This document shows, piece by piece, positions 1 through 9,800 of a stretch of 40,751 nt of DNA (position 1 is its first letter; every line of letters starts with the position of its first letter). This DNA comes from Aquabacterium sp. CECT 9606 (GTDB lineage Bacteria; Pseudomonadota; Gammaproteobacteria; Burkholderiales; Burkholderiaceae_C). The DNA lies in assembly GCF_918741295.1 (NCBI RefSeq), contig NZ_CAKKNB010000008.1:1-40751 (forward strand), read 5' to 3'. A program made the translations under genes and the position numbers. The notes below the pieces were generated by a model. The model searched no databases, was not told where the DNA came from, and was given only the letters and a program-made list of their open reading frames with translations.

Positions 1-3000
1 GCCTTGATGTCGGCCGTTTCGATCACGGCGACTTGCGCCGTGGTCAGGGCAGCAATCCCAGCGGTCGTCAGGGCAGCCACCTGGGCGGTGGTCAGGGCCT
101 TGATGTCGGTGGTTTCGATGGCAGCGATTTGGGCGGTCGTCAGGGCAGCGATCTGGCCAGTGGTCAGGGCAGAGACCTGGGTGGTGGTCAGGGCAGCGAT
201 CTGGGCCGTGGTCAGGGCGGCCAGGTCAGTGGTGGTCAGGGCCCGCACGTTGGCGGTGGTCAAGGCGCTGATGTCAGAGGTCTCGATGGCCGCGGCCTGG
301 GCCGTGGTCAGCGAAGCCACCTGGGTGGAGGTCAGGGCAGCGACCTGGGTTGAATCCAGGGCCACGATCTGGGCGGTGGTCAGGGCCGCGACACCGGCGG
401 TGGTCAAGGCCTTGATGTCCGCTGTTTCGATCACGGCGACTTGCGCCGTGGTCAGGGCAGCGACACCAGCGGTCGTCAAAGCAGCCACCTGAGCGGTGGT
501 CAGGGCTTTGATGTCGGCGGTTTCGATGGCAGCCACTTGAGCCGTGGTCAGCGAGGAGACCTGGGTGGTCGTCAAAGCCGCAACCTGGGTGGAGTCCAGG
601 GCCACGACTTGGGCGGTGGTCAGGGCAGCGACCCCAGCGGTGGTCAGGGCGCGCACGTTGGTCGTGTTCAGCGCGCTGATGTCGGAGGTTTCAATGGCGG
701 CGACCTGAGCCGTCGTCAAGGCGGCGACTTGGCTGGAGACCAAGGCGGCGACTTGGGTGGAATCCAGGGCCACGACTTGGGCCGTGGTCAGGGCAGCGAC
801 ACCGGCTGTGGTCAAGGCCTTGATGTCGGCCGTTTCGATCACAGCGATCTGGGCCGTGGTCAGAGCCGCCACTTGGGCGGTGGTCAGGGCAGCGACTTGC
901 GCGGTCGTCAGGGCCTTGATGTCGGTGGTGTCAATGGCCGCCACTTGGGCGGTCGTCAGGGCAGCGATCTGGCCAGTGGTCAGGGCAGAGACCTGGGTGG
1001 TGGTCAGCGCGGCGATCTGAGCGGTTGTCAGGGCGGCCAGGTCGGTGGTGGTCAGGGCCCGCACGTTGGCGGTGGTCAGGGCGCTGATGTCGGAGGTCTC
1101 GATGGCCGCGGCCTGAGCCGTGGTCAGCGAAGCCACCTGGGTGGAGGTCAGGGCCGCGACCTGGGTGGAATCCAGGGCCACGATCTGGGCGGTGGTCAGG
1201 GCCGCGACACCGGCGGTGGTCAAAGCCTTGATGTCGGCCGTTTCGATCACAGCAATTTGTGCGGTGGTCAGGGCAGCCACACCCGCGGTGGTCAGCGCCG
1301 CGACTTGAGCGGTCGTCAGGGCCTTGATGTCGGCGGTTTCAATGGCCGCCACTTGAGCGGTCGTCAAGGCACCGACTTGCGTGGTGGTCAGAGCAGCGAC
1401 TTGGTTGGAGTCCAGTGCGACGACTTGGGCCGTGGTCAGCGCAGCGACACCAGCGGTGGTCAGGGCGCGAACATTGGTCGTGTTCAGCGCGCTGATATCG
1501 GTGGTTTCAATGGCGGCGACCTGAGCCGTCGTCAAGGCGGCGACTTGGCTGGAGACCAAGGCGGCGACTTGGGTGGAGTCCAGGGCCACGACTTGGGCCG
1601 TGGTCAGGGCAGCGACACCGGCGGTGGTCAAAGCCTTGATGTCAGCCGTTTCGATCACAGCGATCTGGGCCGTGGTCAGGGCGGCGACCCCGGCGGTCGT
1701 CAAAGCAGCCACCTGGGCGGTGGTCAAGGCCTTGATGTCATTGGTGTCGATGGCCGCCACTTGAGCGGTTGTCAAGGCACCGACTTGCGTGGTGGTCAGG
1801 GCGGCAACCTGGTTGGAGTCCAGGGCAACGACTTGGGCCGTGGTCAGGGCAGCAACGCCAGCGGTGGTCAGGGCGCGAACATTGGTCGTGTTCAGCGCAC
1901 TGATGTCGGTGGTTTCAATGGCGGCGACCTGGGCCGTCGTCAAGGCCGCCACTTGGGCTGAGACCAAGGCGGCGACCTGGGTGGAGTCCAGGGCCACGAT
2001 CTGGGCGGTGGTCAGGGCGGCCACACCAGCGGTGGTCAAAGCCTTGATGTCGGCCGTTTCGATCACAGCCACCTGGGCGGTGGTCAGCGCGGCCACTTGG
2101 GCCGTGCTCAAACCAGCGACCTGGGCGGTGGTCAGGGCCTTGATGTCAACCGTTTCAATGGCGGCGACCTGGGCGGTGGTCAGCGCAGCCACTTGGCTGG
2201 TGGCCAGCGCGGCGATCTGGGTGGAGTCCAGGGCGGCAACTTGTGCCGTGGTCAGGGCAGCGACGCCAGCGGTGGTCAAGGCGCGGACATTGGCCGTGTT
2301 CAAGGCGCTGATGTCAGCGGTCTCGATGGCCGCCACCTGGGCGGTCGTCAGTGCGGCAACCTGGCTGGTGACCAGCGCACCGATCTGCGCGGAGTTGAGC
2401 GCAACGATCTGCGCCGTGGTCATCGCGGCGATGCCGGCGGTGGTCAAGGCACGGGCTTCCGCCGTGGTCAGTGAGTTCACCTGATTGGTGTTCAGGGAGG
2501 CGACCTGGGCTGTGGTCAGCGCGGCGATTTGTGCCGTGGTCATGGCGCGCACATCGAGTGTTTCGATGGGCGAGACCTGGGCGGTGACCAAGGCGGCGAT
2601 CTGGGCGGTGGTGAAGGCAGAAACCTGCGCCGAGTCCAGGGCCACGATCTGGGCGGTGGTCAGCGCAGCGACGCCAGCGGTGGTCAAGGCACGGACATTG
2701 AGCGTGTTCAGCGCGGTGATGTCGCTGGTCTCGATGGCGGCCACTTGGGCCGTCGTCAAGGCGGCCACCTGGCCAGTGGTCAGCGCAGCGACTTGGGCCG
2801 AGTCCAGGGCCACGACTTGCGCGGTGGTCAGGGCCGCTGTGCCCGCGGTGGTCAGGGCCCGCACGTCGGCCGTCTCCATGGCGGCGACTTGGGCGGTGGT
2901 CAGGGCGGCGACACCGGCGGTCGTCAAGGCGGCCACCTGGGCGGTGGTCAGGGCCTTGATGTCATTGGTGTCGATCGCGGCCACTTGGGCCGTCGTCAGG

Positions 3001-6000
3001 GCAGCGATCTGGCTGGTGGTCAGCGCAGAGATCTGCGACGAGTTCAGGGCCAGGACTTGGGCCGTGGTCAGGGCGGCGACATCGGCCGTGTTCAGGGCGC
3101 GGACATTGGCGGTGCTCAGGGCACTGATGTCCGTGGTTTCAATGGCGGCCACCTGCGCGGTGGTCAAGGCTGCGACCTGGGCGGTCGTCAGTGCGGCAGC
3201 CTGGGCAGAGTTCAAGGCGACGATCTGCGCCGTGGTCATGGCGGCAGCCTGGCTGGTGGCCAAGGCAGCAACCTGCGTGGATTCCATGGCGGCCACCTGG
3301 GCCGTTGTCAGGGCAGCGACACCTGCTGTGGTCAGCGCACGGACATTGGTCGTGTTCAGGGCACTGATGTCAGCGGTTTCGATGGCGGCCACCTGGGCCG
3401 TCGTCAAAACAGCCGCTTGGGTAGACACCAGGGCTGCGATTTGGGCCGAGTCCAGGGCCACGACTTGGGCGGTGGTCAGGGCAGCGACACCGGCGGTGGT
3501 CAAGGCCTTGATGTCAGCCGTTTCGATCGCGGCGACTTGCACCGTGGTCAGGGCAGCGACGCCCGCTGTGGTCAAAGCGGCGACTTGCGCAGTGGTCAGT
3601 GCCTTGATGTCGGTGGTATCGATGGCCGCCACTTGGGCGGTCGTCAGGGCAGCGATTTGGCCTGTGGTCAGAGCCGCCACCTGGGTGGAGGTCAGGGCAG
3701 CGACCTGAGCGGTGGTCAGGGCGGCGAGGTCGGTGGTGGTCAGGGCCCGCACGTTGGTCGTGTTCAGGGCGCTGATGTCGGAAGTCTCGATGGCCGCAGC
3801 CTGGGCCGTGGTCAAAGCAGCCACTTGGGTGGATGTCAGGGCAGACACCTGGCTGGAATCCAGGGCCACGACTTGGGCCGTGGTCAATGCGGCGACACCG
3901 GCGGTGGTCAGGGCCTTGATGTCGGCCGTTTCAATCACCGCGACTTGCGCGGTGGTCAGGGCAGCGACGCCTGCCGTGGTCAAAGCACCCACTTGAGCCG
4001 TGGTCAAGGCCTTGATGTCATTGGTGTCGATGGCGGCCACTTGGGCGGTCGTCAAAGCGCCCACTTGCGTGGTGGTCAGGGCAGCAACCTGGTTGGAGTC
4101 CAGGGCGACGACTTGGGCCGTGGTCAGAGCCGCGACACCGGCGGTGGTCAGGGCACGGACATTGGCCGTGTTCAAGGCGCTGATGTCGGTGGTTTCAATG
4201 GCGGCGACCTGCGCTGTCGTCAGGGCGGCGACCTGGGTGGACACCAATGCGGAAATCTGGCTGGAGTCCAGTGCCACGACTTGGGCCGTGGTCAAGGCGG
4301 TCACCTGAGCTGTGGTCAAGGCCTTGATGTCGGCCGTTTCGATCACGGCGACTTGCGCTGTGGTCAGGGCAGCGACACCGGCGGTGGTCAGGGCGGCCAC
4401 CTGGGCGGTGGTCAGGGCCTTGATGTCGGCGGTTTCGATGGCGGCCACTTGGGCCGTTGTCAGGGCGCCGACCTGGGTGGTCGTGAAGGCAGAGACCTGC
4501 GTGGATTCCAGGGCAGCGACTTGGGCCGTGGTCAGTGCAGCGACGCCAGCGGTGGTCAGGGCGCGGACATTGGTCGTGTTCAGGGCACTGATGTCGGTGG
4601 TTTCGATGGCAGCGACTTGCGCGGTCGTCAGGGCGGCCACTTGGGTGGACACCAATGCGGAAATCTGGCTGGAGTCCAGGGCCACGACTTGGGCCGTGGT
4701 CAAGGCGGCCACCTGGACGGAGGTCAGGGCCTTGATGTCGGTCGTTTCGATCACCGCGACTTGCGCCGTGGTCAGGGCAGCGACACCGGCCGTGGTCAGG
4801 GCCGCCACCTGAGCGGTGGTCAGGGCCTTGATGTCATTGGTGTCGATGGCGGCGACTTGGGCGGTCGTCAGGGCACCGATCTGGGTGGTGGTCAGGGCAG
4901 CAACCTGGGTGGACTCCAGGGCGGCGACCTGGGCCGTGGTCAGGGCAGCGACGCCAGCGGTGGTGAGGGCGCGGACATTGGTCGTGGTCAGGGCGCTGAT
5001 GTCGGTGGTTTCGATGGCAGCGACTTGCGCGGTCGTCAGGGCGGCCACTTGGGTGGACACGAGTGCGGCAACCTGGCTGGAATCCAGGGCCACGACTTGG
5101 GCCGTGGTCAAGGCAGCAACGCCTGCCGTGGTCAAGGCTCGGGCCTCGCTGGTGGTCAAGGCGGCGACCTGGGCGGTGGTCAGTGCAGCGACGCCCGCCG
5201 TGGTCAGGGCAGCCACTTGGGCCGTGGTCAGGGCCTTGATGTCATTGGTGTCGATGGCAGCCACTTGGGCTGTCGTCAACACGCCAACCTGGGCGGTCGT
5301 CAATGCGGCCACCTGGGTGGAATCCAGGGCCAGGACTTGGGCGGTGGTCAGCGCAGCCACACCAGCGGTGGTCAGGGCGCGGACATTGGCCGTGGTCAGG
5401 GCAGTGATGTCGCTGGTTTCGATGGCGGCGACCTGGGCGGTCGTCAACGCGGCGACTTGGCCAGATGTCAAGGCAGCGACCTGGCTGGAGGCCAATGCCA
5501 CAACTTGGGCGGTGGTCAAGGCGGCCACGCCGGCGGTGGTCAGGGCGCGGATGTCGGCGGTCTCGATCACGGCGACCTGCGCGGTGGTCAGGGCAGCGAC
5601 GCCAGCCGTGGTCAAGGCAGCGACCTGGGCAGTGGTCAGGGCCTTGACATCATTGGTGTCAATGGCGGCGACCTGGGCGGTCGTCAACGCGCCGACCTGG
5701 GTGGTCGTCAGGGCGGATACCTGGTTGGAGTCCAGGGCCGCGATTTGCGCGGTGGTCAAGGCGGCGACGTCGGCCGTGTTCAAAACACGGACATTGCCCG
5801 TGGTCAGGGCGCTGATGTCAGTGGTTTCGATGGCAGCCACTTGGGCCGTCGTCAGAGCGGCAACCTGGCTTGAGCCAAGTGCAGCCACTTGGCTGGAGTC
5901 CAGGGCCACGACTTGCGCGGTGGTCAAGGCGGCGACGCCTGCTGTGGTCAAGGCGCGAGCCTCGCTGGTGGTCAGCGCAGCAACTTGCGCGGTGGTCAGC

Positions 6001-6764
6001 GCAGCGACACCGGCCGTGGTCAGCGCCGCGACTTGGGCGGTGGTCAGGGCTTTGATGTCATTGGTGTCAATGGCGGCCACCTGGGCGGTCGTCAATGCAC
6101 CGACCTGGCCGGTGCTCATGGCCGACAGCTGGGCAGAATTCAAGGCAACGATCTGCGCCGTGGTCAGTGCGGCCGTGGCCGAGGTGCCAAAGGCACGGGC
6201 AGCGGAGGTGGTCAGGGCCGACACCTGGTCCGTGGTCAGCGCGGCAACCTGGTTGGTGGTCATGCCGGCGATCTGGGCCGTGGTCATGGCGCGCAGGTCG
6301 GCGGTATCGATGGCCGCGATTTGCGCCGTCGTCATACCTGCGACCTGGGTGGTGTTCAGGGCGCTGACCTGGGCCGAGTTCAGGGCCAGGACCTGGTTGG
6401 TGGTCATGGCGGCCACCCCGGCGGTGGTCAGGGCCAGCATGTCGCTGGTGCTCAGTCCGACGATGTCTGCGGTTTCAATGGCGGCGACCTGGGCCGTGGT
6501 CAAGATCGACACCTGGCTGGTCGTGAAAGCGGCGACTTGTGCCGAATTCAGTGCGGCCATCTGGGCGGTGCCCAGCGTGGTCAATGCCGCCGTGGTCAGG
6601 GCGCGCAGGCCGCTGGTCTCGATGGACCCGACCTGAGTGGTGGTCAACACTGCGACTTGCGCGGTGTTGAAGGCAGCCCAGTCCTCCGTGGAGAGGTTGA
6701 TGATCGATTGAGTCGACAGCGCAGCGATCTGCGTGGTCGTGTACATCGGAATCAGCGAGGACAT
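1..6764 (-). CDS. Giant octapeptide-repeat surface protein B, C-terminus beyond the window
   Basis: The start codon is at 6764-6762, with an AAGGG ribosome site a few bases upstream. The frame shows no stop down to base 1, so at least 2254 residues are encoded and the C-terminus is missing. The N-terminus (MSSLIPMYTTTQIAALSTQ, then a lone Trp near residue 29) matches that of the upstream gene A, so the two are tandem paralogues. From about residue 9 onward the protein is a run of 8-residue units (A-L-T-T-A-Q-[IV]-A), grouped in super-repeats of 17 octads. Near the left edge each super-repeat carries three acidic units (I-E-T-x-D-I-x), spaced 6, 7 and 4 octads apart. Lys and Arg fall mainly in fixed octads, aromatic residues are rare, and no Cys was seen in the parts read. 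No signal peptide is visible. By analogy with gene A it is probably a secreted or surface-attached fibre; this is inference, and I recognise no named family. Confidence 0.85.
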   Translation of the reverse strand, partial: MSSLIPMYTTTQIAALSTQSIINLSTEDWAAFNTAQVAVLTTTQVGSIETSGLRALTTAALTTLGTAQMAALNSAQVAAFTTSQVSILTTAQVAAIETADIVGLSTSDMLALTTAGVAAMTTNQVLALNSAQVSALNTTQVAGMTTAQIAAIDTADLRAMTTAQIAGMTTNQVAALTTDQVSALTTSAARAFGTSATAALTTAQIVALNSAQLSAMSTGQVGALTTAQVAAIDTNDIKALTTAQVAALTTAGVAALTTAQVAALTTSEARALTTAGVAALTTAQVVALDSSQVAALGSSQVAALTTAQVAAIETTDISALTTGNVRVLNTADVAALTTAQIAALDSNQVSALTTTQVGALTTAQVAAIDTNDVKALTTAQVAALTTAGVAALTTAQVAVIETADIRALTTAGVAALTTAQVVALASSQVAALTSGQVAALTTAQVAAIETSDITALTTANVRALTTAGVAALTTAQVLALDSTQVAALTTAQVGVLTTAQVAAIDTNDIKALTTAQVAALTTAGVAALTTAQVAALTTSEARALTTAGVAALTTAQVVALDSSQVAALVSTQVAALTTAQVAAIETTDISALTTTNVRALTTAGVAALTTAQVAALESTQVAALTTTQIGALTTAQVAAIDTNDIKALTTAQVAALTTAGVAALTTAQVAVIETTDIKALTSVQVAALTTAQVVALDSSQISALVSTQVAALTTAQVAAIETTDISALNTTNVRALTTAGVAALTTAQVAALESTQVSAFTTTQVGALTTAQVAAIETADIKALTTAQVAALTTAGVAALTTAQVAVIETADIKALTTAQVTALTTAQVVALDSSQISALVSTQVAALTTAQVAAIETTDISALNTANVRALTTAGVAALTTAQVVALDSNQVAALTTTQVGALTTAQVAAIDTNDIKALTTAQVGALTTAGVAALTTAQVAVIETADIKALTTAGVAALTTAQVVALDSSQVSALTSTQVAALTTAQAAAIETSDISALNTTNVRALTTTDLAALTTAQVAALTSTQVAALTTGQIAALTTAQVAAIDTTDIKALTTAQVAALTTAGVAALTTVQVAAIETADIKALTTAGVAALTTAQVVALDSAQIAALVSTQAAVLTTAQVAAIETADISALNTTNVRALTTAGVAALTTAQVAAMESTQVAALATSQAAAMTTAQIVALNSAQAAALTTAQVAALTTAQVAAIETTDISALSTANVRALNTADVAALTTAQVLALNSSQISALTTSQIAALTTAQVAAIDTNDIKALTTAQVAALTTAGVAALTTAQVAAMETADVRALTTAGTAALTTAQVVALDSAQVAALTTGQVAALTTAQVAAIETSDITALNTLNVRALTTAGVAALTTAQIVALDSAQVSAFTTAQIAALVTAQVSPIETLDVRAMTTAQIAALTTAQVASLNTNQVNSLTTAEARALTTAGIAAMTTAQIVALNSAQIGALVTSQVAALTTAQVAAIETADISALNTANVRALTTAGVAALTTAQVAALDSTQIAALATSQVAALTTAQVAAIETVDIKALTTAQVAGLSTAQVAALTTAQVAVIETADIKALTTAGVAALTTAQIVALDSTQVAALVSAQVAALTTAQVAAIETTDISALNTTNVRALTTAGVAALTTAQVVALDSNQVAALTTTQVGALTTAQVAAIDTNDIKALTTAQVAALTTAGVAALTTAQIAVIETADIKALTTAGVAALTTAQVVALDSTQVAALVSSQVAALTTAQVAAIETTDISALNTTNVRALTTAGVAALTTAQVVALDSNQVAALTTTQVGALTTAQVAAIETADIKALTTAQVAALTTAGVAALTTAQIAVIETADIKALTTAGVAALTTAQIVALDSTQVAALTSTQVASLTTAQAAAIETSDISALTTANVRALTTTDLAALTTAQIAALTTTQVSALTTGQIAALTTAQVAAIDTTDIKALTTAQVAALTTAQVAALTTAQIAVIETADIKALTTAGVAALTTAQVVALDSTQVAALVSSQVAALTTAQVAAIETSDISALNTTNVRALTTAGVAALTTAQVVALDSTQVAALTTTQVSSLTTAQVAAIETADIKALTTAQVAALTTAGVAALTTAQVAVIETADIKALTTAGVAALTTAQIVALDSTQVAALTSTQVASLTTAQAAAIETSDISALTTANVRALTTTDLAALTTAQIAALTTTQVSALTTGQIAALTTAQIAAIETTDIKALTTAQVAALTTAGIAALTTAQVAVIETADIK
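3..6740 (-). repeat. Nested tandem repeat: 24-bp unit inside a 408-bp super-repeat (gene B)
   Basis: Each 24-bp unit encodes one octapeptide. The segment encoding VIETADIK recurs at bases 1, 409 and 817, exactly 408 bp (17 units) apart. Because both periods are multiples of three, slippage or recombination would change protein length without changing frame. About 16 super-repeats fit in the visible part. Confidence 0.9.
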
Positions 6765-6834
6765 GGTCTACCCTTTTTCAGCCAGTGCTTCTGGCATGTA
6801 AGCAAAAATATCGGTAAAGATTTCAAATACTTAA

Positions 6835-6870
6835 GGCTGGACCACCTCTCGGTGGCCCAGCCTGTTTTTT
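6835..6870. terminator. Hairpin between the two giant paralogues
   Basis: A 12-bp stem with one mismatch (6835-6846 against 6851-6862) encloses a TCTC loop. A run of six T follows on the plus strand (6865-6870). On the minus strand, which is the direction of transcription of genes A and B, the stem is followed by the weaker TTAAGTATTT. It may therefore end or attenuate transcription from gene A before gene B. The 115-bp gap holds no other gene. Confidence 0.5.
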
Positions 6871-6879
6871 CTTTGGATG

Positions 6880-9800
6880 TCAGATCAGCAGGTTGTTCTG
6901 CTTGTCGTCAACCAGTTGCGTGTGGTCGATCGGAACCAGCGGCAAGTGGTGTGTGACGGATGCCACATCCAGCGTGGTCTGGCTGGCTGCCGGATCCGCA
7001 TGTCCTGCCAGCAAGTCCTGCCCTCGGTCTGACAACAGGTCCTGGGCACTGACCGCCAGGGGCGTGGCCGGTTTGGTGCCGTCCTCACCCGCTGCGCCGG
7101 TGGCCGATGCTGCTGCCGAGGCCTGCACCGTGGCGTGCAGATTGGCGTCATCCACCGGGACGGTCGTGGCGGTGGTCGTCGAGCTGCCGACTTCCTTGCT
7201 GAACCAGACGTCGGCCATGTCGTGAGACGCGCCGTCGGAGGTCTTGTAGCCAGAGACCAGGCCCAGCAGGTTGCCGTTGTCGATTTCCGTGCCGGTCTTG
7301 GCACCCAGGTCCAGCTCGATGATGCCCAGGCTGGCCAAGGTCTTGAGCTCGCCAGCGTTGGTGATGCCGTCGCCGTTGCCATCGACCCAGACCTGCAGGT
7401 CCTTGAAGTGGGCATCGGCGGCCGTGATCTTGCCGTCGTGGTTGGAGTCCAGCTCCCTCAAGGCCGCGTAGCCGTCGCCTGCACGCTGGCCATTGGCCAG
7501 GGTGGTGCCGGTGCCGAACAGTTCGGTGCCGTTGTTGATGGTGCCGTCATGGTTGCGGTCCATCACCAGCAAGCCGTCGCCAGAGGATGTCCAGCCGTGC
7601 TGGCTGGTGGCGCCAGTGGCGTTCAGGTCGAAGGTGTTGCCATGCGCCGCCGAGGTGGTGTGCACCCCGTCGCCGTTCAGGTCCAGCACGATGGGCGAGG
7701 CGGAGATCAGCGCATCCACTTGGGCGGCACTCATCGCGCCGACCTGTGTCGAGGTGAAGGCCACGCTCTGCGTCATGCTCAGGGCGGCCAGGTCGGTCGT
7801 CTCCAGGGCCACGATCTGGTCGGTCGTGAAGGCCTGCATCTGAGTCGTGGTCAGCTCGTGGATCTGCGTTGTGGTGAACGCGGCCACTGCATCGGTGTTC
7901 AGGGCGGCGATCTGGGCCGTGGTGAAGGCGTGGACACCGGCGGTGGTGAAGGCCACGATGTCGGCCGTGTCCAGGACCGAGATCGCACTGGTGTTCAGCG
8001 CGGCCACCTGGGAGGTGGTCAACACATGGATGGCCACGGTGTCGAAGGCGGCGACTTCGGTCGAGGTCAGGGCCGCGATGTTGGTCGTCGTGAAGGCCAC
8101 CACCTGCGCCGTGGTCAGTACCGCAATCTGGTCGGTGCCGAACGAGGAGACCTGGGCGGTGTTGAAGGACGCGATCTGGGCCGTGGTCATGGCCTTCAGG
8201 TCGGTCGTCTCGATGGCGGCGATCTGGTTGGTGGTCAGCGACCCGATCTGGCTGGTGGCAAAGGCCGAGATCTGCGCCGTGGTCATGGCGGCGATCTGGT
8301 CGGTGGTCAGAGCAGCGACGCCAGACGTGGTCAGGGCGCGGATGTCGGCGGTGTTCAGGGCCGTGATGTCGGTGGTTTCAATCGCCGAGATCTGAGCCGT
8401 GTTCAGGGCCGCGACCTGGTTGGTACCCAGTGCGCCGATCTGAGTGGTGCTCAGTGCAGCGATCTGGTCGGTGGTCAGGGCGCCGATGCCGACGGTGGTG
8501 AAGGCGCGAACCTCCGCCGTGGTCAGCACGCCGATCTGGTCGGTGGTCAGGGCACCGATCTGCGTCGTGGTCAGGCCAGCGATCTGGGCCGTCGTCATGG
8601 CCTTGAGGTCGGTGGTCTCGATGGACGAGATCTGCGCGGTGTTCAGCGACACCAGTTGGGTGGTGCTCAGGGCCGCGACCTGGGTCGAGGTCAGGTTGGC
8701 CACTTGATCGGTGGTCAGGGCTGCCACACCGGCCGTGGTCAGGGCGCGGATGTTGGTGGTGGTCAAGGCACCGATGTCGGCGGTGTCGATGGCGGCCACT
8801 TGCGCGGTCGTCAGGGCGGCCACCTGGGTGGAGCCCAGCGAGGCGATCTGAGCCGTGGTCAGCGCCACGATCTGGTCGGTGGTCAGGGCGGCCATGCCAG
8901 CGGTGGTGAAGGCGCGGGTCTCGGCCGTGGTCAGCACGTTGATCTGGTCGGTCGTCAGCGCGGTCACTTGGGCCGTGGTCAGGGCGCCGATCTGGGCCGT
9001 GGTCATGGCCTTGATGTCAGCGGTTTCAATCGCGGCGATCTGGTCGGTGGTCAGCGCCGAGACCTGGGTGGTCGACAGGGCTGCCAACTGGGCCGAGTTC
9101 AGAACGGCGACCTGGTCGGTGGTCAAGGCGGCCAGCGACGTGGTGGTCAAGGCGCGCATGTCGGCCGTGTTCAGGGCCCCCATGTCCGTCGTCTCGATCG
9201 CGGACACCTGGGCGGTGTTCAGGGCGGCGACCTGGGTGGTGCCCAAGGCGGCGATCTGCGTGGTGCTCAGGGCCACGATCTGGTCCGTGGTCAGGGCAGC
9301 GATGCCCGCCGTGGTCAGGGCGCGGACTTCGGCCGTGGTCAGGACGTTGATTTGAGCCGTTGTCAGCGAGGACACCTGGGCGGTGTTCAGGCTGGCGATC
9401 TGGGCCGTCGTCATGGCCTTCAGATCGGTGGTTTCAATCGAGGAGACCTGGTTGGTGGTCAGCGCACCAATCTGCGTGGTCCCGAAGGCGGCGATCTGGG
9501 CCGTGGTCATGACCGCGATCTGGTCGGTGGTCAGGGCCGCGACGTTGGCCGTGTTCAGGGCTCGGATGTCAGCGGTGTTCAGGCCGGCGATGTCCGTGGT
9601 TTCGATGGCAGACACCTGGGCCGTGTTCAGCGCGCCGATCTGCTGGGTGCTCAAGGCGCCCAGCTGGGTGGAGCTCAAGGCCACGATCTGGTCGGTGGTC
9701 AGGGCAGCGATGCTGGCCGTCGTCAGGGCACGGGTTTCGGCCGTGGTCAGGACGCCGATCTGGTCGGTGGTCAGCGAGGCCACTTGCGCGGTGTTCAGGC

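Noticed and set aside
1..6764. CRISPR array
   Set aside because: The 24-bp units are contiguous, coding and without unique spacers.
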